Part shown: piece after piece, positions 8,885-22,685 of the stretch
Numbering within the stretch: position 1 is the first letter of the stretch
Layout of the letters: every line of letters starts with the position of its first letter
Source: Corynebacterium maris DSM 45190
GTDB lineage: Bacteria; Actinomycetota; Actinomycetes; Mycobacteriales; Mycobacteriaceae
DNA: 64,000 bases
Direction: 5' to 3'
Assembly (NCBI RefSeq): GCF_000442645.1
Contig: NC_021915.1
Location: 496,001-560,000 of the forward strand
The notes under the pieces: generated by a model
Databases searched by the model: none
What the model was told of the DNA's origin: nothing
What the model saw: only the letters and a program-made list of their open reading frames with translations
Made by a program: the position numbers and the translations under genes

Positions 8885-9015
8885 TTCTCCCCTCATCGGG
8901 GAGCGAAGGAGTCCGAACCCCGGACCGGCCCACGCAGGAGACACTTGCGCACTTGACCGCCCACCCAGGTGGGCGAGGGTGCCCCGTGCTTCTGCACGGG
9001 GCATTTTCCTTTTCG
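8885..9015 (+). ncRNA. L10-type ribosomal leader upstream of rplJ
   Basis: The 258-bp gap before rplJ has no gene. From about 8885 it contains several short complementary segments (for example GCCCACC/GGTGGGC around 8959-8974) ending in a perfect terminator hairpin. In many bacteria the L10-L12 complex binds such a leader and controls its own synthesis. The position and the attenuator fit; the kink-turn consensus was not verified. Confidence 0.55.
8981..9013 (+). terminator. Attenuator hairpin before rplJ
   Basis: A 9-bp perfect stem (GCCCCGTGC at 8981-8989 with GCACGGGGC at 8994-9002), loop TTCT, is followed by ATTTTCCTTTT. It is a textbook intrinsic terminator 61 bases upstream of the rplJ start, so it must be read through or conditionally formed. 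Confidence 0.85.
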
Positions 9016-9075
9016 AAGGCGATGTCCCGGCGGATAATCATCACGACATAAAAGGGAAAGGAGGCGTACTAGGAT

Positions 9076-9591
9076 ATGGCAAACGCAAAGAACGTTGCAG
9101 AGCTCGCAGCTCTCAAGGAGAAGTTCGAGTCTTCCTCCTCCGTGTTTCTGACCGAATACCGCGGTCTGACCGTGGATCAGATGGCTCAGCTGCGCGGCGA
9201 ACTCGGGTTTGACGTCACCTACCACGTCGCCAAGAACACCCTCCTCAAGATCGCTGCCAAGGAGCAGGGAATTGAGGGTCTTGACGAGCACCTGACCGGC
9301 CCGACCGCCATCGCCTTCATCGAGGGCGAAGCAGTCGACGCAGCCAAGGTGTTCAAGAAGTTCGCCGGCGACCACGAGGCACTCGTGGTCAAGGGCGGCT
9401 TCATGGACGGCAATGCACTGACTGCCGACCAGGTCAAGGCCATCGCCGAGCTGGACAACCGCGAGACGACCCTCGCGAAGCTGGCTGGCGCTATGAAGGG
9501 CAACCTGGCAAAGGCCGCCGCCGTGTTCAACGCACCGGCCACCAAGATGGCTCGTCTTTCTGCTGCACTGCAGGAAAAGAAGGACGACTAG
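9076..9591 (+). CDS. rplJ: 50S ribosomal protein L10
   Basis: L10 (171 aa) anchors the L7/L12 stalk dimers to 23S rRNA. Conserved features are [29 protein letters not shown] and a C-terminal helical L12-binding region. AAAGGAGG lies 14-15 bases before the ATG. It follows the attenuated leader and precedes rplL by 88 bases. Confidence 0.97.
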   Translation: MANAKNVAELAALKEKFESSSSVFLTEYRGLTVDQMAQLRGELGFDVTYHVAKNTLLKIAAKEQGIEGLDEHLTGPTAIAFIEGEAVDAAKVFKKFAGDHEALVVKGGFMDGNALTADQVKAIAELDNRETTLAKLAGAMKGNLAKAAAVFNAPATKMARLSAALQEKKDD

Positions 9592-9679
9592 CTTTTCGAC
9601 GCATCCGCGTCACCCCGCATAATTTCACCCACACTTCGGGGTCCGGACACTCCGGCCCCACAACAGAAAGGACGCCACC

Positions 9680-10072
9680 ATGGCTAAGCTTTCCAAGGAC
9701 GAGCTCATCGAGGCCTTCAAGGAAATGACCCTCATCGAGCTCTCTGAGTTCGTCAAGGAATTCGAAGAGGTCTTCGAGGTCGAGGCCGCCGCTCCGGTCG
9801 CCGTCGCCGCCGCAGGCGCAGCTGGCGGCGACGCCGGTGCAGCCGAGGCTGAAGAGCAGTCCGAGTTCGACGTCGTCCTCGAGGACGCCGGCGCCAAGAA
9901 GATCGGCGTCATCAAGGCTGTCCGCGAGATCGTCCCGGGCCTGGGCCTGAAGGACGCCAAGGAGCTCGTCGAGGCAGCTCCGAAGGCCATCCTCGAGGGC
10001 GCTTCCAAGGAAGACGCCGACGCTGCCAAGGCCAAGCTCGAAGAGGCCGGCGCCACCGCCAACCTCAAGTAG
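9680..10072 (+). CDS. rplL: 50S ribosomal protein L7/L12
   Basis: The 130-aa stalk protein recruits translation GTPases. The N-terminal dimerisation helix ([18 protein letters not shown]) is joined by an Ala/Gly-rich hinge ([17 protein letters not shown]) to the globular factor-binding domain ([21 protein letters not shown]). Ribosome site GAAAGGA. A strong terminator follows directly. Confidence 0.97.
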   Translation: MAKLSKDELIEAFKEMTLIELSEFVKEFEEVFEVEAAAPVAVAAAGAAGGDAGAAEAEEQSEFDVVLEDAGAKKIGVIKAVREIVPGLGLKDAKELVEAAPKAILEGASKEDADAAKAKLEEAGATANLK

Positions 10073-10095
10073 TTTCACCGCTACTCACAGCTTTT

Positions 10096-10140
10096 CGAAC
10101 CCCGTCGCCACTGCCTGTGGCGACGGGGTTCGTCGTCTTT
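10096..10140 (+). terminator. Terminator of the rplJ-rplL operon
   Basis: A perfect 16-bp stem (10096-10111 with 10117-10132), 5-base loop TGCCT, is followed by TCGTCTTT. One of the strongest hairpins in the window. Confidence 0.9.
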
Positions 10141-10172
10141 CCCGTCGAATCAGCCCCAGCGGCGATTGCAGG

Positions 10173-10178
10173 TACAAT
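10173..10178 (+). promoter_or_regulatory. -10 box for a leaderless DUF3068 transcript
   Basis: TACAAT is followed by exactly 7 bases and then the ATG at 10186. Transcription would start on or next to the A of the start codon. No ribosome site is present, supporting leaderless translation. Confidence 0.6.
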
Positions 10179-10185
10179 TTTCCGC

Positions 10186-11136
10186 ATGCTCCCCAAGTCA
10201 CGGATCCTGTCCGCCCTGCTCGTCGGCCTCGGGGTGGCGCTCATGGCCGGCGGCCTGCTTTCCCCTGCGCTGATCAACGCCGACGGGCGGCTGCCGCTCG
10301 ACCTGGAGAACACCACCTGGACGATCAAGGACGAACAGGCCCAGACCCGCCTGCTGACCTCCCCGGACGGCCGCGTCCTGGACGCCCCCGTCAGCCGGCA
10401 GCTGCACCTGGACGTCCAGGAGCCGGCCACAGAGGACAACGTCTCCATCCGGGTGGGCGCCACCACGATGCGCGACAGCATGCAGGCGGACGCGGATCGT
10501 CTGATCACGGCCCAGACGTGGAGCTACGTGATGAACCGCGTGACCGGGGAAGCGGAGACGGACGCCGACCTCATACACACGATCGGTTTCCCGCCGGAGA
10601 CCGTGCCGGTGGACGGGCACTGGCTGAAGCTGCCGTCGGACGCGGAGCAGACCACCTACCCGGTGTTCGACGAAACGTTGCGCGAATCCCGCCCGGCCGT
10701 GTTCGTCGAGGAGCAGGAGATCGACGGGCGGACGATCTACCAGTACCGGCAGGTGATCGAGCCGACCAACGTGGCGGAGCTCTACGAGGGGTTCTTCACT
10801 GGCACGGAGGTCGACGGCGAGCAGTGGCCGCTGTTCCATTCCGTCACCCGCGACCTGTACGTGGATCAGATCACCGGGTTGGTCGTGGACGTGACGGAAT
10901 CCGTCGATGACTTCTACGCGCCCAACGCGGACGCTCCCGTCGAGGAGCGGCAGACGGTGCTGCTGTTCGAGGGATCCCGCGATGACGCCCAGGTCAGCGC
11001 CTCGATGGCGGAGCTCGACGGCATGCTCGATCCGGCCACCGTCCGGGTGATTCAGTGGGTCGTCATCGCCGTCGGCGGGGCGTTGATCCTCATCGGCGTG
11101 ATCGGCGCGTTCCGCGGCCGTGGGCGGTCTCGTTAG
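10186..11136 (+). CDS. DUF3068 (PorA-family annotated) membrane protein
   Basis: A 316-aa protein of the actinobacterial DUF3068 family. It has an N-terminal span (ILSALLVGLGVALMAGGLL), a large extracytoplasmic domain and a C-terminal span (VVIAVGGALILIGVIGAF) with a basic cytoplasmic tail. An upstream in-frame start at 10117 would fall inside the rplL terminator, and the leaderless -10 box supports 10186. The biochemical role is unknown; despite the family label, nothing here shows it is a porin. The gene sits alone between rplL and rpoB. Confidence 0.82.
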   Translation: MLPKSRILSALLVGLGVALMAGGLLSPALINADGRLPLDLENTTWTIKDEQAQTRLLTSPDGRVLDAPVSRQLHLDVQEPATEDNVSIRVGATTMRDSMQADADRLITAQTWSYVMNRVTGEAETDADLIHTIGFPPETVPVDGHWLKLPSDAEQTTYPVFDETLRESRPAVFVEEQEIDGRTIYQYRQVIEPTNVAELYEGFFTGTEVDGEQWPLFHSVTRDLYVDQITGLVVDVTESVDDFYAPNADAPVEERQTVLLFEGSRDDAQVSASMAELDGMLDPATVRVIQWVVIAVGGALILIGVIGAFRGRGRSR

Positions 11137-11302
11137 GGCAGCGGGGGCAGGCGATGGTAAAGTCCCCACTCAATCCGGGAGTTTCGGTGCACCCGCGTTC
11201 GGCCTTTACATCGGGGGAAATTTGATATAGGCTACATCGTTGCGCTGGAATCCTGCTCGAGTAGTGCAAGAAACCTTGTTGAAAAGACTTGAAAAAGTCA
11301 AC

Positions 11303-11330
11303 TTGACAAGGTGACTTTTTGCTATTTAAA
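11303..11330 (+). promoter_or_regulatory. Candidate rpoBC promoter
   Basis: The 284-bp region before rpoB is AT-rich for this genome. TTGACA (11303-11308) is a perfect -35 element. AT-rich candidates for -10 follow at 11323-11330 (TATTTAAA), 14-16 bases downstream. A second -10-like TAAAAT lies at 11359-11364. More than one start site is likely; which is used cannot be read from sequence. Confidence 0.5.
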
Positions 11331-11420
11331 GCCGGAAATTCCACAGCAGACCGAATGCTAAAATACCAGCGGTTTATCGGGGGAACTGCAAGCCAGAGCA
11401 GTTTTCCCGACCCGCGTGAG

Positions 11421-14912
<3,492 letters not shown>

Positions 14913-15050
14913 TGCGTCCCGGTCCGCGTGCGGGGCGGGCGTCGACAGGCAGGAAACTTGTCGACGTCCCCCTTCACCGGGCGACAGATAAACGCTAATC
15001 TTCATATACGCCATTCAATCCCTCCGTCATGGGAGGGGAAAGGGAGTTAC

Positions 15051-19058
<4,008 letters not shown>

Positions 19059-19090
19059 GCTGACCGGCTTTCTGGCTGGCACGGTCTGCT

Positions 19091-19149
19091 GACAACGATC
19101 GGCCCCGCGCTCCCTGCAAGAGGGGAGCGCGGGGCCGATCGCCGTTGTC
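19091..19149. terminator. Bidirectional terminator between rpoC and a convergent gene
   Basis: A perfect 18-bp stem (19097-19114 with 19123-19140) is flanked by further outer complementarity (GACAACG/CGTTGTC, 19091-19097 with 19143-19149). It separates rpoC on + from the DUF1707 gene on -. Probably serves both. Confidence 0.85.
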
Positions 19150-19161
19150 GGGGCAGAAAAG

Positions 19162-19770
19162 TCAGTCGCGGGGCACCCGGTAAATCTCCACCGACCCCAT
19201 CAACCCGACGCCGCGGACGCGAATCACGGGGGCGTCGGCGGCGACGTCGGCCTGCCGTAGGGTGACGCCCTCGCCGTCTTCGACGCTGAATGAGCCCATG
19301 ACGCCGGCGCCGTCGCTGATGACGCGGAAGTCCTCGGGAACGTAGATCTCCACCGACCCCATGATTGCGATGGCGTTGATGGCCGTCTCCTGCCCCGGCA
19401 GCCGGGCCTCGGTCAGGTTCAGCTCGGTGGAACCCATGATCGAGATCGACATGTGGTTGTCGCCGACTTGCCACACCCCGTCGTAGGACGTCGATCCGAG
19501 GATGCCCGCGCTCAAGTTCGTGCCGCCGCCGGCGCCGGTGATCTGATGCCGAGGCGCCGGGACTGGCCGGGCGGGAGGTGCGGGAGAGTCAGGGGTGAGG
19601 TCCGCCAGCAACGCCTCGAGCTCATCGCGGAACCGGGCGCCGTAGGCCAGCTTCGCCCGCTCGTCGAATTCCCCCAGCGTCAACTGCCCCCTGCTCAACG
19701 CCTCCTGCAGAGAGGCGACGGTCTGCGACCGGTCGTCATCGGAGGCACGCAGGCGCGGGGTGTGGTCCAT
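19162..19770 (-). CDS. DUF1707 / LiaF-like C-terminal domain protein
   Basis: 202 aa. The N-terminal DUF1707 (SHOCT-like) domain is seen in LRASDDDRSQTVASLQEALSRGQLTLGEFDERAKLAY. A Pro-rich linker is followed by a beta-helical LiaF-type domain with repeated IMGSVEI-like strands (SISIMGSTELN, AIAIMGSVEIY, GLMGSVEIY). In Firmicutes LiaF senses cell-envelope stress; many actinobacterial members lack the membrane part, as here, so the role is uncertain. No ribosome site; TACGCT lies 6 bases before the ATG, suggesting a leaderless transcript. Confidence 0.8.
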   Translation of the reverse strand: MDHTPRLRASDDDRSQTVASLQEALSRGQLTLGEFDERAKLAYGARFRDELEALLADLTPDSPAPPARPVPAPRHQITGAGGGTNLSAGILGSTSYDGVWQVGDNHMSISIMGSTELNLTEARLPGQETAINAIAIMGSVEIYVPEDFRVISDGAGVMGSFSVEDGEGVTLRQADVAADAPVIRVRGVGLMGSVEIYRVPRD

Positions 19771-19776
19771 GACTCA

Positions 19777-19782
19777 AGCGTA
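19777..19782 (-). promoter_or_regulatory. -10 box for the leaderless DUF1707 gene
   Basis: On the minus strand TACGCT is followed by 6 bases and the ATG. It fits the TANNNT pattern of leaderless actinobacterial promoters. Confidence 0.5.
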
Positions 19783-19791
19783 GCGCGATAC

Positions 19792-20742
19792 TCAGCGCAG
19801 ATACCGGGCGTCGATCCGCGCCAAGGTCACGGCGCCGACGGCGCGGAACGGGTGCAACGGATCCGGCGTCTCGGAGCCGGTGGGCCCGCCCAGCTCGGTG
19901 TGGGCCTCCGCGCTCATGAGCACGTAGGCGTCCTCCGCCGAGTAACCGTGGTCGGTGGTCAGGGCGTCGAAAAGCTGCTCGTAGGCCATGACCACGGAAT
20001 CCTGCACCGGGTCGCCGAGACCGACGCACACCAGCTCTGCGCCGGTGTGCACGCGCGGGGCACGCAGCCGCGACAGTGAATCCGTGTCGGCCGGCCGCTT
20101 GATCAGGTCGACGCTGACGGTGGCTTCGCCCGCGGCCTCGATGGCGACGAAACTGGACTCGCCGCGCGCCATCACCGCGTGAATGTCGCCGATGTACAAC
20201 AGTGCCCCGGCCACCTGGACGGGCAGGTAGACGGTGGAGCCGACGGCCGCGTCCGTGAGATCCATGTTGCCGCCGGTGGGGTAGGAGGGCATGACCGTCG
20301 ACATCGTGGTCGCCGCCGCCGCGACGCCGATGCAACCGATCATCGGGCGCACGGGCACGGAGACCTCGTCGCTCAGCTGCGCCCGGCCGTCCTCGATGGG
20401 GATGAAGCGGGTGAACATCTCCTCACCCATCACACCCTCCAGCGCCCCGGCCCCGGGCAGGTACACCGACCAGCCGCCGTGGGGCAGCGCGATGTCGTGG
20501 ATCGTGACGGCCAGCACGTCGCCCGGCTCCGCGCCCTGGACATGCACCGGGCCGGTCACGGGGTTGAGCACGGCGGTCACCGCGTCCATGGACTTGTGCT
20601 CGTGCATCTGACGGTAGGCCTCGTCGTCCGTCTCAAAGGTGATACGGTCGCCGGCTCCGGGGCTGACACGCAGCACCGGCTCCTTGTCGGCGGGGAAACC
20701 GGCGACGCCGCCGGCTTTACTCAGGAAATGTTCTTCGGGCAC
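19792..20742 (-). CDS. Acetamidase/formamidase family protein
   Basis: 316 aa, beginning with GTG after GAGAGG. It belongs to the FmdA/AmdA family, which hydrolyses short-chain amides (formamide or acetamide) to ammonia and the acid. Family regions seen are LNPVTGPVHVQGAEPGDVLA, LPHGGWSVYLPG, RPMIGCIGVA, PTGGNMDLTD and YIGDIHAVMARGESSF. The family usually has GDxHxxxGDGE in the last motif; here ARGES replaces it, so substrate or activity may differ. No urea or amide transporter gene is adjacent. Twenty-one bases separate it from the DUF1707 gene on the same strand. Confidence 0.82.
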   Translation of the reverse strand: MPEEHFLSKAGGVAGFPADKEPVLRVSPGAGDRITFETDDEAYRQMHEHKSMDAVTAVLNPVTGPVHVQGAEPGDVLAVTIHDIALPHGGWSVYLPGAGALEGVMGEEMFTRFIPIEDGRAQLSDEVSVPVRPMIGCIGVAAAATTMSTVMPSYPTGGNMDLTDAAVGSTVYLPVQVAGALLYIGDIHAVMARGESSFVAIEAAGEATVSVDLIKRPADTDSLSRLRAPRVHTGAELVCVGLGDPVQDSVVMAYEQLFDALTTDHGYSAEDAYVLMSAEAHTELGGPTGSETPDPLHPFRAVGAVTLARIDARYLR

Positions 20743-20830
20743 GACACAGCACCTCTCGGGTAAGGAAATGATCGGATATACCTGAGTCTATCTGGACAAA
20801 TAGGGATACGGGGGCGTTGTCGCCCGCTGC

Positions 20831-20842
20831 TGTCCCGGGACA
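20831..20842. promoter_or_regulatory. 12-bp perfect palindrome in a divergent promoter region
   Basis: TGTCCCGGGACA lies in the 214-bp gap between the acetamidase gene (-) and the S1 protease gene (+). Its central placement between divergent starts fits an operator; no regulator can be named. Confidence 0.35.
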
Positions 20843-20930
20843 TGGGGGCAGGGTAGAGGTGACGCAGATGTTCGGCGCCAGACCCGGAATCGCTGAGCGG
20901 GCTATGCCGCGACCGGCTAATCTGACAGGG

Positions 20931-20936
20931 TATTTT
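20931..20936 (+). promoter_or_regulatory. -10 box for the S1 protease gene
   Basis: TATTTT lies 20 bases before the ATG. A ribosome-site-like TGGAGCG follows at 20946-20952. No convincing -35 is visible. Confidence 0.45.
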
Positions 20937-20956
20937 CATCACTACATGGAGCGACT

Positions 20957-22021
20957 ATGACCTATCACGGTGGATCCCCCTTCGGGTCTTCCCCCTCCGG
21001 CAACGGACAGGGCGGCCCCTTTGGCTCGTCTCCGCTGGACAGTCACAGCGATCGTGCCGCGCACCAGCCGGGCCCCTCCGCCGGCGCTCCCTTTTCCGGC
21101 GCCGCGGCGTCGCCGCCGCCGTCGGTGAAGCCCGCCGGGCAGTCCCACGGCGTGACCGTCGCCTGGATCGCCGCCGCCCTGGCGCTTGTGGTGGGGCTGG
21201 GCGGCGGCGGGGCTGCCGCGGTCAACGCCCTGAGCGGTTCTTCGGCTGCGCCCACAACCGGCACCGACGTCAGCGACGCGCTGGTGATCGATGACGGCGC
21301 CAGCGACGTCGCCGAGGGACTCGCCCCCGGCAGCGGCACTGAGGTGGAAGACAACGCTGAGCGCGCAGAGATTTACCGGAACTCGAGCGATTACCAATTT
21401 CTGGCGGGCGATGCGGGAGCGCTGATGCCGGGCGCCATGTTCATCACGGCCAGCGGGGCGAGCTGTTCCAGCGGCTGGTTCGTCAAGGAGGAGTCTTCGG
21501 ACGCCGTCTACATGACCACTGCCGGGCACTGCGTCGAGGAAGGGGAAGAAATCGCCTACCGCGACACGGACGGGGCCCTCGTCCCAGCGGGCCGGGCAGT
21601 TCTGACCACCGGCTTCGACTTGGAAGGCGATCTCGACTACGGACTCATTGAGCTGTACTCCGACGCCCGGTGGGAGCCCACCATTCCAGTGGAAGTGGCG
21701 GGGCAGGTCGAAGGCATCGCCAGCGCCGAATGGGTGGAGGACACGAAGCCGTACATCTGCCGTCTGGGCTACCGGTCGGGCTTGAGCTGCGGCGACTTCA
21801 TCGAACGGGAATCAACCAACGTCATCCGCTACGAAAATATTTCTGACCACGGCGACTCCGGCGGACCGGTGTGGGCCCAGGACCCCGGGACCGGGGCCTG
21901 GTACGCCGTCGGCATCACCAGCTTCGGAGAAGAAACCGACGCCACGAGCGCCGGAGCGATGGTGGTGGCCCCTCTCGTCGCCGCCAATGACTTCAAGCTC
22001 CTCATTCCTGGACCTGCTTAA
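20957..22021 (+). CDS. Membrane-anchored S1 (chymotrypsin-fold) serine protease
   Basis: 354 aa. A Gly/Ser/Pro-rich cytoplasmic N-terminus (about 1-65) carries SPFGSS, GPFGSS and APFSG motifs. One signal-anchor span (about 66-91) follows, then an extracytoplasmic trypsin-like domain. The catalytic triad is complete: His191 in TTAGHC, Asp227 in LDYGLIEL and Ser301 in GDSGGPVW. Cysteine pairs (CSS/GHC and ICR/LSC) suggest disulfides, as in bacterial alpha-lytic-type proteases. There is no large pro-domain. It lies 106 bases upstream of the vWA/tubulin/GTPase operon and shares its PFG motif. Confidence 0.85.
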   Translation: MTYHGGSPFGSSPSGNGQGGPFGSSPLDSHSDRAAHQPGPSAGAPFSGAAASPPPSVKPAGQSHGVTVAWIAAALALVVGLGGGGAAAVNALSGSSAAPTTGTDVSDALVIDDGASDVAEGLAPGSGTEVEDNAERAEIYRNSSDYQFLAGDAGALMPGAMFITASGASCSSGWFVKEESSDAVYMTTAGHCVEEGEEIAYRDTDGALVPAGRAVLTTGFDLEGDLDYGLIELYSDARWEPTIPVEVAGQVEGIASAEWVEDTKPYICRLGYRSGLSCGDFIERESTNVIRYENISDHGDSGGPVWAQDPGTGAWYAVGITSFGEETDATSAGAMVVAPLVAANDFKLLIPGPA

Positions 22022-22042
22022 TGGGGTAAAAGGGGTTCTCTG

Positions 22043-22074
22043 TTTACTGCGTCAATAACTCCCCGTGTAATAAT
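22043..22074 (+). promoter_or_regulatory. Candidate promoter of the vWA/tubulin/GTPase operon
   Basis: TTTACT (22043-22048) and TGTAATAAT (22066-22074, extended -10 type) lie upstream of the first gene of the nine-gene operon. Spacing is about 19 bases, slightly long. The region is AT-rich compared with its surroundings. Confidence 0.5.
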
Positions 22075-22082
22075 CGTGTGAA

Positions 22083-22099
22083 TGACGAATATTTCGTCA
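22083..22099. promoter_or_regulatory. Perfect inverted repeat, likely operator
   Basis: TGACGAA-TAT-TTCGTCA is a perfect 7-bp inverted repeat with a 3-base centre. It lies just downstream of the -10 candidate, 29 bases before the first start codon of the operon, where a bound repressor would block initiation. Confidence 0.6.
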
Positions 22100-22127
22100 A
22101 TACTTCATGTAAAGAAGGTGACTTAAC

Positions 22128-22667
22128 GTGACCGGACCATTTGATCAGGGAACATCTGGCCCCTCCGGATCCCCGTTCGGCGGCGGACCACAGCCCTCTT
22201 CCGGCGGACACGCCACCCCCGGGCCGTTTGGCTCGCGCCCAGGCCCCGCCGGCGGCTCCGGCCCCTTCTCCCCGTCGGGCAGCACCGCGGCGGCCGCTTC
22301 GGCGACATCGAGCGCCGCCTCCAGCGGGGGCGTGGTCAGCTACACCTCCGGCCCGTGGGCGCCGCTCATCGCGGCGCTGGTGACTGCGGTCATCGGTCTG
22401 ATCATCGCGATTGTCCCGGTGGCCGGGCCGATGACGGCCACCTCGGCTAGCTACGCCGTGTATGCGGGCGTCGCCTGGGTGTTGTGCGGCATCGTCACTT
22501 TCGTCCTGGCCGGCGTCTACACGATGAAGGACAATGCCCTGCGCGCCAACAGCGTGTACGTGGCCAAAGACGCCCAGAAGAGGCTGTACTGGCTGGCCGT
22601 GGGCATCGGCACCGCCGGTGTCCTGCTCACCGCCTACGAAATCGCCCTCTGGGCGTCGAAGCTCTAA
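22128..22667 (+). CDS. Small membrane protein with PFG-rich N-terminus
   Basis: 179 aa, GTG start with AGAAGGTGA in front. Residues 1-70 are Gly/Ser/Pro-rich and carry GPFD, SPFGGG, GPFGSR and GPFSPS. Three membrane spans follow (about 77-100, 108-132 and 153-175), with a short basic loop between the second and third. No family was recognised. It is the first gene of a tightly packed operon and its tail resembles those of the protease upstream and the vWA protein downstream, so it may be the membrane anchor or organiser of the complex. Confidence 0.75.
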   Translation: MTGPFDQGTSGPSGSPFGGGPQPSSGGHATPGPFGSRPGPAGGSGPFSPSGSTAAAASATSSAASSGGVVSYTSGPWAPLIAALVTAVIGLIIAIVPVAGPMTATSASYAVYAGVAWVLCGIVTFVLAGVYTMKDNALRANSVYVAKDAQKRLYWLAVGIGTAGVLLTAYEIALWASKL

Positions 22668-22685
22668 GGGATAAGGTCTCACGAC

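Noticed and set aside
10186..11136. Calling the DUF3068 protein a porin
   Set aside because: The family label mentions PorA, but the protein has two terminal spans and a large domain, unlike the tiny helical corynebacterial porins.
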